Of a DNA stretch of 64,000 nucleotides, positions 53,829 through 64,000 are shown in pieces. Position 1 is the stretch's first letter. The number at the start of each line of letters is the position of its first letter. Position numbers and translations under genes: made by a program. The notes under the pieces are model-generated. The model worked only from the letters and a program-made list of their open reading frames with translations, searched no databases and was not told the DNA's origin. Source of the DNA: Isoetes taiwanensis (Eukaryota; Streptophyta; Lycopodiopsida; Isoetales; Isoetaceae); contig JAJEKV010000028.1 in NCBI GenBank assembly GCA_021234155.1, positions 6,908,992-6,972,991 on the forward strand. Direction: 5' to 3'.

Positions 53829-54290
53829 GTGGATGCTAGTTCATCTAAGATGCATAATTTCTTGCCTCACACACAGCAAGATGCTTTAGCTGAACCAAAA
53901 GTAGTGTTCCAGCAAGGAAGTAATCTTCCACCACCATATGTAGGTCCAGCTAATCAGAGACCAAAAATTCTCGTTCAGATCTTTGGTCCGTATGAAGATA
54001 TTAAGAAGGATATGTTCTTGCTCATGAGGCCAGCTGATAGGTTAGCTTGTGCAGAAGAAAACCCTATACAAGACCTAAATGACCCTCACTATGGAGAGGT
54101 GTATATCTCTTGGTGGGCGCCTGCCAATAGGAAGGTTGTATCTTATCCCAATAACTACATTAATTGTTGGGAGAAGAGGTGGGGGCCTAACCCTAATGAT
54201 CAACCTCAATACCAACTAGTAAAAACCGTTGACTTTGCATGGACCATTGAAGGGAGGCCTTCAACTATGTTGATCCCACCTCCTACTTAA
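53829..54290 (+). CDS. Unrecognised 153-codon ORF
   Basis: The frame opens at a GTG and the first ATG follows at codon 8 (53850). It reads VVFQQGSNLPPPYVGPANQR, then ILVQIFGPYEDIKKDMFLLM, HYGEVYISWWAPANRKVVSY and NNYINCWEKRWGPNPN, to a stop at 54290. Trp, Pro and Tyr are frequent. This is the longest clean ORF in its region, yet I know no family for it. It may be an exon of the transposon that also holds the DUF8039-like block just upstream. Confidence 0.35.
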   Translation: MDASSSKMHNFLPHTQQDALAEPKVVFQQGSNLPPPYVGPANQRPKILVQIFGPYEDIKKDMFLLMRPADRLACAEENPIQDLNDPHYGEVYISWWAPANRKVVSYPNNYINCWEKRWGPNPNDQPQYQLVKTVDFAWTIEGRPSTMLIPPPT

Positions 54291-54960
54291 GAGAACATGG
54301 TTGCTAATGAGGATGAGGATAAGGATAATGATGGATAAAGAATAAAGCTATCGTTTGGCTTGAATAGATTTGTTTTGCTTGGTAGCTTAAAATTCTCAAA
54401 TTAGCAGTTTTTTTTCTCAAATTAAGGAATTCATGCTTCTAATGGTCAACTTGTGACTAATCCTTCAGAGAGGTCATGGTAACCACACTTGGACTTGACT
54501 CAGACTATACAAATGCATCTTCTAACCTTTGGGCCTGGGATTTAGCTATTGAGTAGTTCTATCCCTCCATGAACGCAATGAATGGTACAATGTCCACCCA
54601 AAATGAATTGTAGACTAATGATGATAATGGGGCTAATAACACCATAAATGGTTGATATAGACATAAACCATCAATAAGGTTCTATAAGCACATCAAGGTC
54701 AAAGCACATCATGTTTGCATGCACATCATTCTTGGTTGATTGACTAAACCAACTAGCATTGATAAGCACACCAAAGTCACTTGGCAGGTTGGAAACTTGA
54801 GCAGTTGACCAAAAAGTCAAGAAGCTAGTATTGTCTTATGTAGTTAGATGGATGGAAACAATTGTCCTATGGGACCCAATAAAGGAGTGCAACACACTTA
54901 TTATTGCCTAAGTTAAAAAACGCTCGCCCCGAAGTTTTTTTCGAGGGAAAAATAGTGGCA
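54291..54960. other. Intergenic, nothing recognised
   Basis: AT-rich. It carries another GAAGCTAGTATTGTCTTATG word at about 54827, a landmark of the dispersed repeat. Confidence 0.3.
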
Positions 54961-54969
54961 GCAATTAAG

Positions 54970-55625
54970 GATGCTGTCAAACTGTACAATTATACACATA
55001 TGATGCAATATATAAAAGGCAGGCCAGTGTCCGATGACAAAGCTGAGCACACACATCCATGACGTCCTGCAGGTATGATCCTAGCATCTGGACTGAAGTC
55101 CTGCTCAATATCACATGTAGTGACTGGCCAAGCCTGACCAACTCAGCACAACATGCACGAATTTAGAGTGCATAAATACCTCCAAGTCAACCTTCGGTAG
55201 AAAGACCAAACTACTTGACACGAAGATAATGAATTAATATGGCATTCTAGAACAATGATTGTTCTTCTCAATGCAAATGCAGCTTAAAGATCATATCCCC
55301 ACCTGATTAATCAAATGCAACTTAAAGAATCATATCCCCATCTGATTAATCAAACACACCAATATCGTTCGTGTAACTCTATATCTCTCAACTTCTAAGC
55401 TAGTATTGTCTTATGTAGTTAGATGGATAGAAACCTAGTTTATTAGAGTGCATAAACACCTCCAAGACAACCTTTGGTAGAAAGGCCAAACTTGACACAA
55501 AGATAATGAATTAATACGGCATTCTAGAACAATTGTTCGTCTATACGCAAATGCAGCTTAAAGAATCATATCCCCATCCAATTGATCCTACACACCAATA
55601 TCATTCACGTAACTCTATATCTCTC
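54970..55625. repeat. Dispersed repeat, copies B and C
   Basis: 54970-55430 repeats the landmarks of copy A in the same order. From about 55447 to 55625 the second half is repeated once more, with TTGATCCTACACACCAATAT in place of the earlier variants. A 45 bp stretch (CAAATGCA then CTTAAAGA) is also doubled at 55275-55345. Confidence 0.7.
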
Positions 55626-57285
55626 AACTTCTCAACCCTACTACTTTGCTTGCTTATATTAGCATAGTTATTTATATGCATGATAATGTAGTTAGTAGCT
55701 AGTAGCTTAAGGTTTGACATAGGTCTAGGCTTAAAGTAAATTATAGGATTAGGAAGAGTGCTTCCTGTATAGTAAGAGGAAGAGCATTTTATGACCACTA
55801 GAGACCAATAAGTCGATATGTGTTCCATTTTGACTAGTAGAGAGTATAGAACAACAGATATTATAAAGGTCTATGCGGTTTGGATGATCCGATAGGAGAT
55901 ATGCGCCTTTTCTATAGTGTCGTGATCAGAGAAATTGTTAGCACGTGAACTAACGTAGTCTATCATGCATATTTCTTAAGATGTGTTGGAGAAGTTTATG
56001 GCATTGTTCATGTGGTGACATTGAGGATATGCATTTTTAACCATGAATGTTAACCATGGCTGCATTAACAATTCTATACATCGTTAGAACATAAACATGG
56101 GCCCTTTTACTTTTATCACATTCATTTCCTGTCTAGCTAATGGCATTCAAGAACATATGCATGATTTTACCATAACTACAACTTTGTCCCATTCTAATGG
56201 AGTTTAATGACTTAAAACTCACGCACAATCCTTGTTATGTACCTTTTTTGTTTGTAATGTCAACATTCTTAGTCTTACAGCTAACTTCATGTCATAATAA
56301 CCATGCATCATAAAGGACATAATAAGTACGAGAAAAAGAGAACAACATAAATGAATTATTTCAATGCAATAACAAGAGTACAAAAATTCTAAGATGTCTA
56401 TTTTGACAAAATAAGTTGTTGAATTTGGCACTCATCTACAATATTCTCGTACTATAATATCTAAAACTTTTTCAATCATTAAAGTAAACTATTAAAGGGA
56501 AAAAAAAAGGCAAAGAAAGAATAAGCTAAATAAAAAAATAACAAAACTAAATTCGATGAGCTCGATTTGGACTACATAATGAGTTGGTGAAAAATGGGGA
56601 TATCTTATGTTAGTAGGTTAGTCATCGGTCACTTTTGTTGCTCACCTGTACCTATTTTGATTAAAAAAATGGGAGAGATTTCTACCTTGCTTTAATGCAA
56701 ATAAAGAAATCCAAGTTGGGCAAGTGGGTCTTTAGTTTGTTTTGTTCTTATAGCCGTAAAATTTTGATCAATTGTTTAAAGAAGATTGTCCACATCTGCA
56801 CTGGACATCCCTTTCAGTGTACTCAAATCCGTTTGCAAAAGCATGGACATTACGCGCAAAAAGGGTTATCATGTGATACTACAAAACAAGGGGATCAGAA
56901 GTTGTCGTCGTCTATGGAACAAAAATACAAATAACATGGGGATTAGGATAATATACCATAGCAAGTTACAAAGAACATTGAGTGTAGGAAAGGGGCAAGG
57001 AAGGAAGCATATTGCTGATGGTTGAAGCATAAAAGAATAACAAGGTGATACATGAGAAAAAACAAAAACCTTACACAAGCAACTTAAGTAATCCAATCAC
57101 AATAGAGCACGTGGAATATATTATAAATTGATTCAAACTGGCAGCAAAGTGCTGACTGGACCAACTTATAAAGGATGAGTGGATATGACGAAAATAATAG
57201 TCCAGGTACATCATGCATATGGTACATTGAATATGACCAGAAAACTGAACAAATGACCAGGTACAATGTACCTTAGGTTTGGCTG
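55626..57285. other. AT-rich intergenic, nothing recognised
   Basis: No motif-bearing ORF and no long repeats. Short open frames on both strands overlap one another and look random. Confidence 0.4.
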
Positions 57286-57480
57286 CCGATTAATAAACCG
57301 GCAAGAATCCGATAGTGTATAATGACAACTAAGTATACGGTTTGTGGAACCGTAGCCGTATGGAGCTCGTTAAGTTCCCGGCGAACTGGTTTAGTTATCC
57401 GGCGGGAGGAAAAAGAAAGGGCGTGGTTATTTATGGCAATGGATTATACGGTGTATGGGACCGTATAAATCGTTTAGTGT
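57286..57480. repeat. Pair of TATACGGT hairpins
   Basis: TATACGGTTTGTGGAACCGTA (about 57337) and TTATACGGTGTATGGGACCG then TATAA (about 57446) each form a 7 to 10 bp stem with a 5 to 6 nt loop. They are 110 bp apart, in a GC-richer patch, and resemble TATACG words inside the CCCGGGGG family elements. Confidence 0.5.
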
Positions 57481-59610
57481 TAAGGGTTTGAAAAAGGGAG
57501 GACTGGCATGGTTTCAGAGGGTGAATGATTGTGGGCAGATAGGGGGTGCAGATTCAGAACTAGTCCTTTCAAAGTGACATATTTGAATAGCCTTTAAAAT
57601 GACATTGTTTAAAATCCATGGACTACAGGTATTCTGCAGGGCTGACGTCTTCCTTTGAGGTTGGTATGAATTATAATGCTTTCCTTGGGGGCCCACTAGG
57701 CCTGCCCCCTAGTGTACTTGAGTTTTGTGTGAGATTTCCTCTGTTTTTCGATATCCTTTTAAGCATATCTCTCTGCCCCTTTGTTGGAATGTGTCATTGC
57801 CCACACCTTCCTCATTCCCTCTTCCTTTTTTTAATATTTTTTCCTCATATTTCTAGACATTTCTCCATATTTCTAGACATTTCCTCATCCATTTTATACG
57901 TAAGTTTCATCATTTATCTTGTTTGAGACTATAATCCACACCACCTCCTTCTTAGATAATATTACCCTCGAGATGGGTTTGTGATTCATGCTGTATGGTC
58001 GAGATTACTTCCTATGTTTCTGGAAAGATCGTGGCAAGAGCATATTTGTTGATTTCATTGGATGTTGATTTCTCCTGAAATCACCTTCTTCAATGCAGTA
58101 TTATCTTATCCTTTTATTCCCAAGCTCGTGCACCTTGGATCTCCACTCTTCACTTAAACTAGCATACCTTGCATGGCCACTAGAATTGCAACACTACATT
58201 GTTTGTGCTGTCTATACAAATTAAGTCTTTGGCATTTATAATCCTTGCTTGCTCAGTGAATTTGCCAGCTCTTGCTTTACATGCGAAATGCTCTTATCCA
58301 TTGATTCTGTGTTAAGATAACATTTCTTTCACTACACCTCAAGTAAAACACGTTAAATATGCATCCTTGCTACATCCCTTACATTCTGGAAAAGGAAATA
58401 AGATTGAATAAGAATAAATTTTTTTTCCTTTTATTCTTTTTTTTACCAAACAAGCTTCTTCATGCCAAACGTATGCTTTACTCCTTTCAACCATACAACT
58501 GTTCACACCACATCTATGAAGGCAGGCGACAAGTGGCTATAAAAACATCAAGTTGCACTTCAAATAAATGTATTGCACATGATGAGGTACTGTAGTATGT
58601 AACACTTCGTCGGCCAACCCATGTACACATGTGCTGGATGTATATCTAATGTTTATCCCCTTGATGTTTTCGTTAAGTTTTAACTACTCGAATATCTAAA
58701 CTATGTGAATCTTGAATTTTGTCCATGTGCATACATTTTCACCTATGCTTCTTTTGGATTATTATTTGAGGCATATGGTTCTTTTAGATTAATTATTTAT
58801 CTCTTAGCTACCTCTATATGAATCTTCGAGTTAAGAGATCAGAAGTCATATGTTTCTTTAAAAGAAACACAATTTTTTTATGCATTGACACATGACTAAT
58901 CTCTTGCTTTCAAATTCCTTGAGAAGAGCCATCTGGGGAACACAAAAAACTTATTTAATAGTAATATTCTATGCTTAGGGATAAGCTCCACTCCGTGCTA
59001 AGACACGTGCAAATACGCAAACCTTGAGAAGCTTATGTTGCCTAAATTCTAACAATTGATGTTTGCTAATCCAATTACCATAAGGGTAGAGCTCTAATCA
59101 CGATGCAGTAAGTGTCAGCGTACAACGTCCTCAATCCTTGAGATTTTTAGTTTCTTCTTTATCAGATACAAGATACAAGGGCATCTTCTTTCTATTCTTT
59201 GAAATCATGAAACCCATTGTGGGGTTTGTGTCAAAAGATTATTTTCATGGAAAAATAATATATAAAGGGTTGCGTATAGCCATACCCAATTGAGGAATAG
59301 AATATTGAGAAGTTGTAGTCAAAGAATAGTGTACGATCACAATGTCCTTAGGAAATCATATCCTAACATATTTTAGTATTTCCTTCATACAGAGTTCATC
59401 ATCGTTGCACGAGTTACAAAAAAGTCCATCCCCTTGTTAGCTCTTAAAAGTTGAATTCCATGTTTTCATAAGCAATAGATTAATATTTTGATGTTAGAAG
59501 TCATCCCAAAGAGCTCCCCCCAACATCGATCAAAGAATAAGCGTGCTATGGGACCTTAATTAGGCACACGTTACAATCCTGGCGTCATTTGCAATAGTAA
59601 TGCACATGTT
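57481..59610. other. AT-rich intergenic, nothing recognised
   Basis: A 102-codon frame at 57618-57926 is hydrophobic and Phe-rich because the DNA is a T-rich strand; I see no sign that it is a gene. A 17 bp direct repeat (TTTCTAGACATTT...) lies at about 57850-57885. Confidence 0.35.
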
Positions 59611-59619
59611 GACTAACGT

Positions 59620-59850
59620 TGATTAATTTCCAAAAGTAGAAGATCATCAAGGTGCTTAAAAATCTCCATGATTACTATGCCTCTTCATGTAGCTAATCAA
59701 GGTATAGCAGTTCAAGTTTCAACAATAAAGCAATTTGATCAATTTTCAAAAGTAGAAGATCATGTAGATGCTTAAATCGCCATGATTACTACCTCTCTTC
59801 GTGTAGCAAATCAATGTGTAGCAGTTCAAGTTTCAATGTTAAAGCAAATT
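59620..59850. repeat. 115 bp tandem duplication
   Basis: TTTCCAAAAGTAGAAGATCA at about 59628 and TTTTCAAAAGTAGAAGATCA at about 59740 start two diverged copies that share TCTCCATGATTACTA/TCGCCATGATTACTA and GCAGTTCAAGTTTCAA. Confidence 0.8.
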
Positions 59851-61235
59851 GATCCTTAGAATTAGTCTCCCAATACACTGAACATGTATGTGGATTCACA
59901 AAGAGTTTCAAATATACACCGTGAGCTCATATGAGGCCTCTAAAACGACTATTTAGTTACTTGTCTTCTGAAAAGAAGCAAACTACCTACCCATTAGTTG
60001 TTTGTCATATTGGGAGGGTGAAGAGATGATTAACATATATTTGGAGTGAATAGAATATGAGACCCACCAAAGAACTAGAGATATTTTAACAAAAACTGGT
60101 ACATAATGGGCATACGTAATTGTCCGAGGTGTTATCAGAAATGGCGACATTAGACTTTTCAGTGAGCTCATAGCATTGAAACAGGCAAACCCATGATCAA
60201 AAGTAGTTGGGATTTGCGACTACATGGCCAGTTACGAAATATTCCTGGTCTCATATATTCGCAATAAGAATGGAGAGAGGTATTACTAGGGTTAAGCGGG
60301 ACCGAGGGGACAATGACAAGCATTGAGGGGTGAGTCCCATGTAGCGAGAGTGAGGGCAGATCAAGATCGAGGCAGTATATATATCCACAGAAGAAAGAGC
60401 AAAGGAGCACTATATAAATATTCATAGAAGAAACATCACCATTAGGAGTAGAAATTAGCACTAGACCCTCTCAAGAACATTGGTTTTGTTTATCTCAAGA
60501 ATAGATTGATATGATACAAGGAGGTTGATACAACGAGATAAAATACACCGTGGCCACACGTGCGCACATCACGTGACGCTTTTATTTCCTTTTTAGGGCT
60601 TTGAGGGAAATCACGTGAAGTCCAAATGCGGTAAACGTTGCTATATTTAGCCAAGAAGACCGGGGAAAATAAATTAGCAAGAGGGATTAGAGGGTAGTTA
60701 CAACTTAAATTGGCTGTTAGGTGTAACGGCCTCTAAAAAGTCGGTCCAACTCCAAATAACTCGATCTCTTGTACACGTCATCATGTCAGGGATGCCGACA
60801 TGCAGAAACAGTATGTCGATACTATATCGACATAAACAGAAAAAAATCTTGCCGGCCGGCTGCCGGAAAATTAGAAAATAGACTTATCCCAGCCGCCGAT
60901 TTGGTGCCACGAGAATACTCATTACAATGTCGCCTCGCCGCGTTTTTGTCGCACGTGCTGCCGCCACTTAGATCGGATAAGGCTGACTTGGCCGTATATG
61001 CGCAAGTATATTCCTGTATATTTTGTCATATTCAAATCCACGCTAGTAGAGTTAAGTTTCATGCTGCTGACATGGCATGATAATAACGTTATCTTAACGT
61101 GTCTTCATCTGGGAATATTATTCTTGGAATCCAAAACGCATATTCGCCACGTAATAAAGAAACCAAATAGGAAACTCTCCTCCATTTTATCCCTATTTTC
61201 CGTTTATACCTCCTTCCGTACGTATTCGTATGTGT
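59851..61235. other. Intergenic; likely includes the DUF506 gene promoter
   Basis: No other gene is recognised. From about 60540 the sequence is GC-richer and contains GGCCACACGTGCGCACATCA with an ACGTG core (60551-60570) and CACGTGA words (about 60571 and 60613), G-box-like motifs that bind bZIP or bHLH factors. These stand 0.6 kb and more before the likely transcript start, so a regulatory role is only possible. Confidence 0.35.
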
Positions 61236-62076
61236 AGTCCTGCCGTATTGTATAGATGTGCTTCACACCCCAGTATTTTAGAGTCTTTTTGTGTGAGAAT
61301 TTGCTTGAAGCTTCCTTGGCAAAGAGGCGATCAATCTGTAGAAATAGGAACGCTTTGGGCATGATCGAGCCTTATCGCAGATTTGATCTGCTTGCCTTCA
61401 TTCTTCAGGTTCAACGTTCTGAATTGGTTAATGATCCCCGGTTTTTCCTTGGATCAAAGTACCAATCAAAGCCCATTCTCGGCATTCATCCGGCCGATGG
61501 ATCTTTCCTCTAGCCAGACCTCTTTGTAGGAAATTTTGATCCGGCTTCCTGGACATGCTTTAGCTTTTCTTGCTTCTGTGCAGATGATCTAGGGCTTTGC
61601 CTTGCCGTTTCAAAAAAGAATTCTTCAAAGCAAATTTGGATTTGCCCTGCTTCTAGATGCTTCAAATTCCTGGTTACGGCTATCAAATCATATTGATACC
61701 TCTCTGTTTCGTGCCCCCTTCTTCTAATCTGGATATTCCTTTCTTATCTGCTTGAATGCGGCTTGCATAGACTACTTGATCTTCATATTTTTGCTTGATC
61801 ATCAAGGATTTTGATTCTTTCTTCAATAATATTAGTTCTTTTTGCCCAAATTTCTTGTATACCTTATTTTTTTAATAGCAGAATCATGCCAGGTCTTTTA
61901 GCATACCAAGCCATTTCATTCGGCAGAGGAAACAGAAGGGGATGCAAAGGGCATAACCATGTCCAAATTTGATCGAGTTCGGGAAGAAGCAAATCCGATT
62001 CTTCCACTTATGCAAACAAGGGCAGCCGGTAGGGCATTTGCGATATCCGGCTCAAATCAATCCTTCTGGGCATGGC
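61236..62076 (+). other. Likely 5' UTR of the DUF506 gene, with an overlapping uORF
   Basis: The sequence is T-rich with CTTCTT words, as in plant leaders. An ATG at 61959 in good context (ACCATGTCC) opens a 59-codon frame (MSKFDRVREEANPILPL...) that stops at 62136-62138, overlapping the main start at 62077 in another frame. It is either an upstream ORF that would hinder translation of the main protein, or the true N terminus cut off by a one-base error. Confidence 0.4.
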
Positions 62077-63789
62077 ATGAATGCCGAAGAGGGAAAGGAT
62101 CCGAGGTTTTTAGAAATACTGAAAGCATGGCTGCTTAGAGACGAGATGAAAGCAGAAAGGAACCGTTATTTTAGCAGCGGAAGCGAACATGAGCCAAGCT
62201 CATTAGCGGCAATGGTGAATGATTTCATGGAAGATGATGCCGAAGTTAGCAAATCCATATCTGTTCCTAGAAAGCGAGATACGTCTTCCAAGTCAAGCTT
62301 TGGCGACATGGAAACAGAGGATCATTGCAGCAGCCTTGGGGGCGAGCTTTTGGAGATTTTGCAGGTATGGATTTAGAACTTTTTGTAGAAGGCATAATGG
62401 GGACGATCTGATTTAGTAAAGCTCTGTTTAGAAAATGCGGATGATCTGGTTATAATGTATGATGGTGGTTATGTAGGGCTTTGCAGCTTGTGACGATGAT
62501 GCGGAGAGGCGTGTTCTGGCAGATGTTGTGAATATGTTCAATTTTGTGAATACTCGAGCCGATCAGGTTTGCAAGAATGCCGGTGCCGACTGCACAAGTG
62601 GATGCTTGAAAAGAGCCACATTGAAGCATCTTCGAGGTTTGGGTTATAATGCCGCCATATGCAAGTCAAGATGGGATCATGCCGGAGGCCTTCCTGGAGG
62701 TTAGTTTCTGCTGTGCTTCGCAATTTTGTTTTGCAGTTAGCATGCATCTCTAATCTAGCGTAGGTCATCTAATTGGAAAGTGTCGATGTTTCTCATCCTT
62801 TGGCCTGAAGTTTCTTTGGGTTACTTTGCTTTTTGAGCAATCAGGGTTTCGTTTTAGTGTTATAAACTTATCTTTCATAGGTTCTATTCCGTTGAAGTAC
62901 AGGCATTTTCTTTTGGGCTTGTTGACATGCAGTTTAAGCTGTTTAAATCTTTTGCCTTTTGATTTGTATTCTCTGATGGTGAACATCTTAGATTGATCAA
63001 AGCTATGAATATGCAGGGGATTATGAATACATGGACATCCTGCTTGATGTCACTGATGGCAATGCAAATCGCCTGATTGTGGATGTAGATTTTCGAGGCC
63101 AGTTTGAAGTTGCCCGACCTACAGATCAGTATGCTGCCATTTTACAAGAAGTGCCCCAAATTTTTGTAGGCAAAGAAGATCGGTTGCAGCAGATTGTGAA
63201 TGTGATGTCTGATGCTGTCAGAAGATCCTTAAAGGAAAGGGGCATGCATCTGCCACCATGGAGAAAGCCAGAATATATGAGGGCCAAGTGGTTTGCCCCT
63301 TACAAGAGGACCACAAATGATGCAGCACATCCCCACAAAGAGGCAGAGCTTGTTCAACCTGCAATGCGTGGTCCTGGATTGGACCCAAGGTTCACAAATG
63401 AACTGGAATTGCAATATATGCAATCAGAAGCTCGGATTGCTGCATCAAAGGATCATCCTCAAGGGATTGAGAATTGCTTGTACCAATTGGATCAAGATAA
63501 TAATAACCATCTAGTTGCACCCGCCCCACGGCTGGTGGGTAGAATGAGAACAGGGCGTGATAAAATAACTGCACTTACCACAGACTGGGAACCTCCTCAA
63601 GTAGAGCCAAAGAATAGATCCAGGAGTGCTAAAGTGCAGGGCCTTGCAGCAGTCTTGATTGAAGCTGGCTTGTCTACCTTGGCTAAACAACACAAGGTTG
63701 TCTCAGATGACAAGGTACAATTTTCTCCTTTTCGTTTTGGAGGAAGACCCAAAAAAGGTTTCTGCCTTGGCTGTTTCATTGGCATTTGA
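62077..63789 (+). CDS. DUF506 family protein (plant PD-(D/E)XK-like)
   Basis: Three exons, 62077-62364, 62477-62699 and 63017-63789, joined at GT-AG sites in agreeing phases, give 427 residues. Landmarks: SEHEPSSLAAMVNDFMEDD near the N terminus; CKNAGADCTSGCLKRATLKH and GYNAAICKSRWDHAGGLPG in exon 2; GDYEYMDILLDV and RLIVDVDFRGQFEVARPT, then PQIFVGKEDRLQQIVNVMSD and GMHLPPWRKPEYMRAKWFAP in exon 3. This is the full domain order of DUF506, a plant family built on a PD-(D/E)XK nuclease-like fold whose activity is unproven; some members affect root-hair growth. The start at 62077 is the first ATG in the conserved frame after a stop at 61954. The C-terminal 130 residues are basic and variable. Confidence 0.93.
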
Positions 63790-64000
63790 TGCCCCTGCTG
63801 TGGCATGAGGGCCTTGCTGGTAGTTCACATTGGCTGTGGAGGCTTTACTGTGTAATATATACATAATACTTGTCTATAAAGAAGGATCACACATTGTTTA
63901 TACATGTCCATAGTCAATGCCAGGAGAACGCGGAGAGATTTAGCGACAAAAATTGCAGGAATATGCAATTGAGAAGAGGGTTTTGTAGTTTTTGAGCATT
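63790..64000 (+). other. 3' UTR and flank of the DUF506 gene
   Basis: AT-rich tail after the TGA at 63787-63789. No clear AATAAA. The gene may end here or beyond the window. Confidence 0.4.

Noticed and set aside
60769-61080. 103-codon ORF
   Set aside because: Lies in the likely promoter region, has no motif and its composition is mixed; I treat it as chance.

Overview
This window looks like nuclear DNA of a land plant with a large, repeat-rich, gene-poor genome. Two intact-looking plant genes carry GT-AG introns and belong to families with close plant homologues. Nearly everything else is decayed transposable-element sequence: Ty3/gypsy, Ty1/copia, a LINE, a CACTA-type element and CCCGGGGG-ended TIR elements. 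I see no bacterial operons, no rRNA and no intact tRNA gene. I cannot place the species; a spore-bearing plant or gymnosperm would fit the gene density and the mixture of LINE, LTR and TIR elements, but that is only an impression.

Host genes. (1) 15299-18399 (+): an 11-exon gene for an Rgp1-type protein, the partner of Ric1 in the Rab6/Ypt6 exchange factor. All introns are GT-AG and phases agree except in exon 6, which carries an apparent one-base frame error. (2) 62077-63789 (+), with 5' UTR likely starting near 61240: a 3-exon gene for a plant DUF506 (PD-(D/E)XK-like) protein. (3) 19118-19922 (+): a possible small membrane-protein gene with consecutive phase-1 introns, family not recognised.

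Layout. 1-6049: broken Ty3/gypsy pieces on the minus strand, interrupted by two tandem LTR-like units with a primer-binding site and a gag-like ORF; a tRNA-like SINE head lies near 1470. 6050-13183: a 7.1 kb CACTA-type element (TIR CACACTAACCCCAA, TTG on both sides) that contains a 4.4 kb imperfect palindrome whose outer arms are arrays of a 19 bp repeat. 13184-14800: a gag-like ORF and a near-perfect 29 bp hairpin. 15299-19922: host genes. 20780-21420: copia remnant. 21808-22095: A/G microsatellite. 22639-29260: an unrecognised ORF, then a decayed LINE with about three 150 bp monomers before ORF1. 29424-29895 and 34041-37586: two members of one TIR family (CCCGGGGG ends), each with a perfect 8 bp target duplication; the longer one carries antisense intron-containing exons resembling a KDM5/PLU-1 gene. 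30412-33170: decayed coding sequence not recognised. 38235-41410: palindromic repeats, a second copy of a covarying hairpin, and a remorin-like gene fragment. 42749-45665: nested inverted repeats, including a 47 bp perfect TIR pair and mirrored TATA-like promoters. 45680-49584: a gypsy element on the minus strand, gag to integrase, with a recognisable PBS. 50843-52200: a second gag-like ORF related to that at 13.6 kb. 52.7-55.6 kb: dispersed repeat copies around two unrecognised ORFs. 55.6-61.2 kb: mostly AT-rich DNA with a tandem duplication.

The genes do not form a pathway. The host genes are independent housekeeping-type loci separated by transposon nests. The strongest candidate for something not described before is the CACTA-like element with an internal fold-back palindrome; next is the CCCGGGGG TIR element with captured exons.
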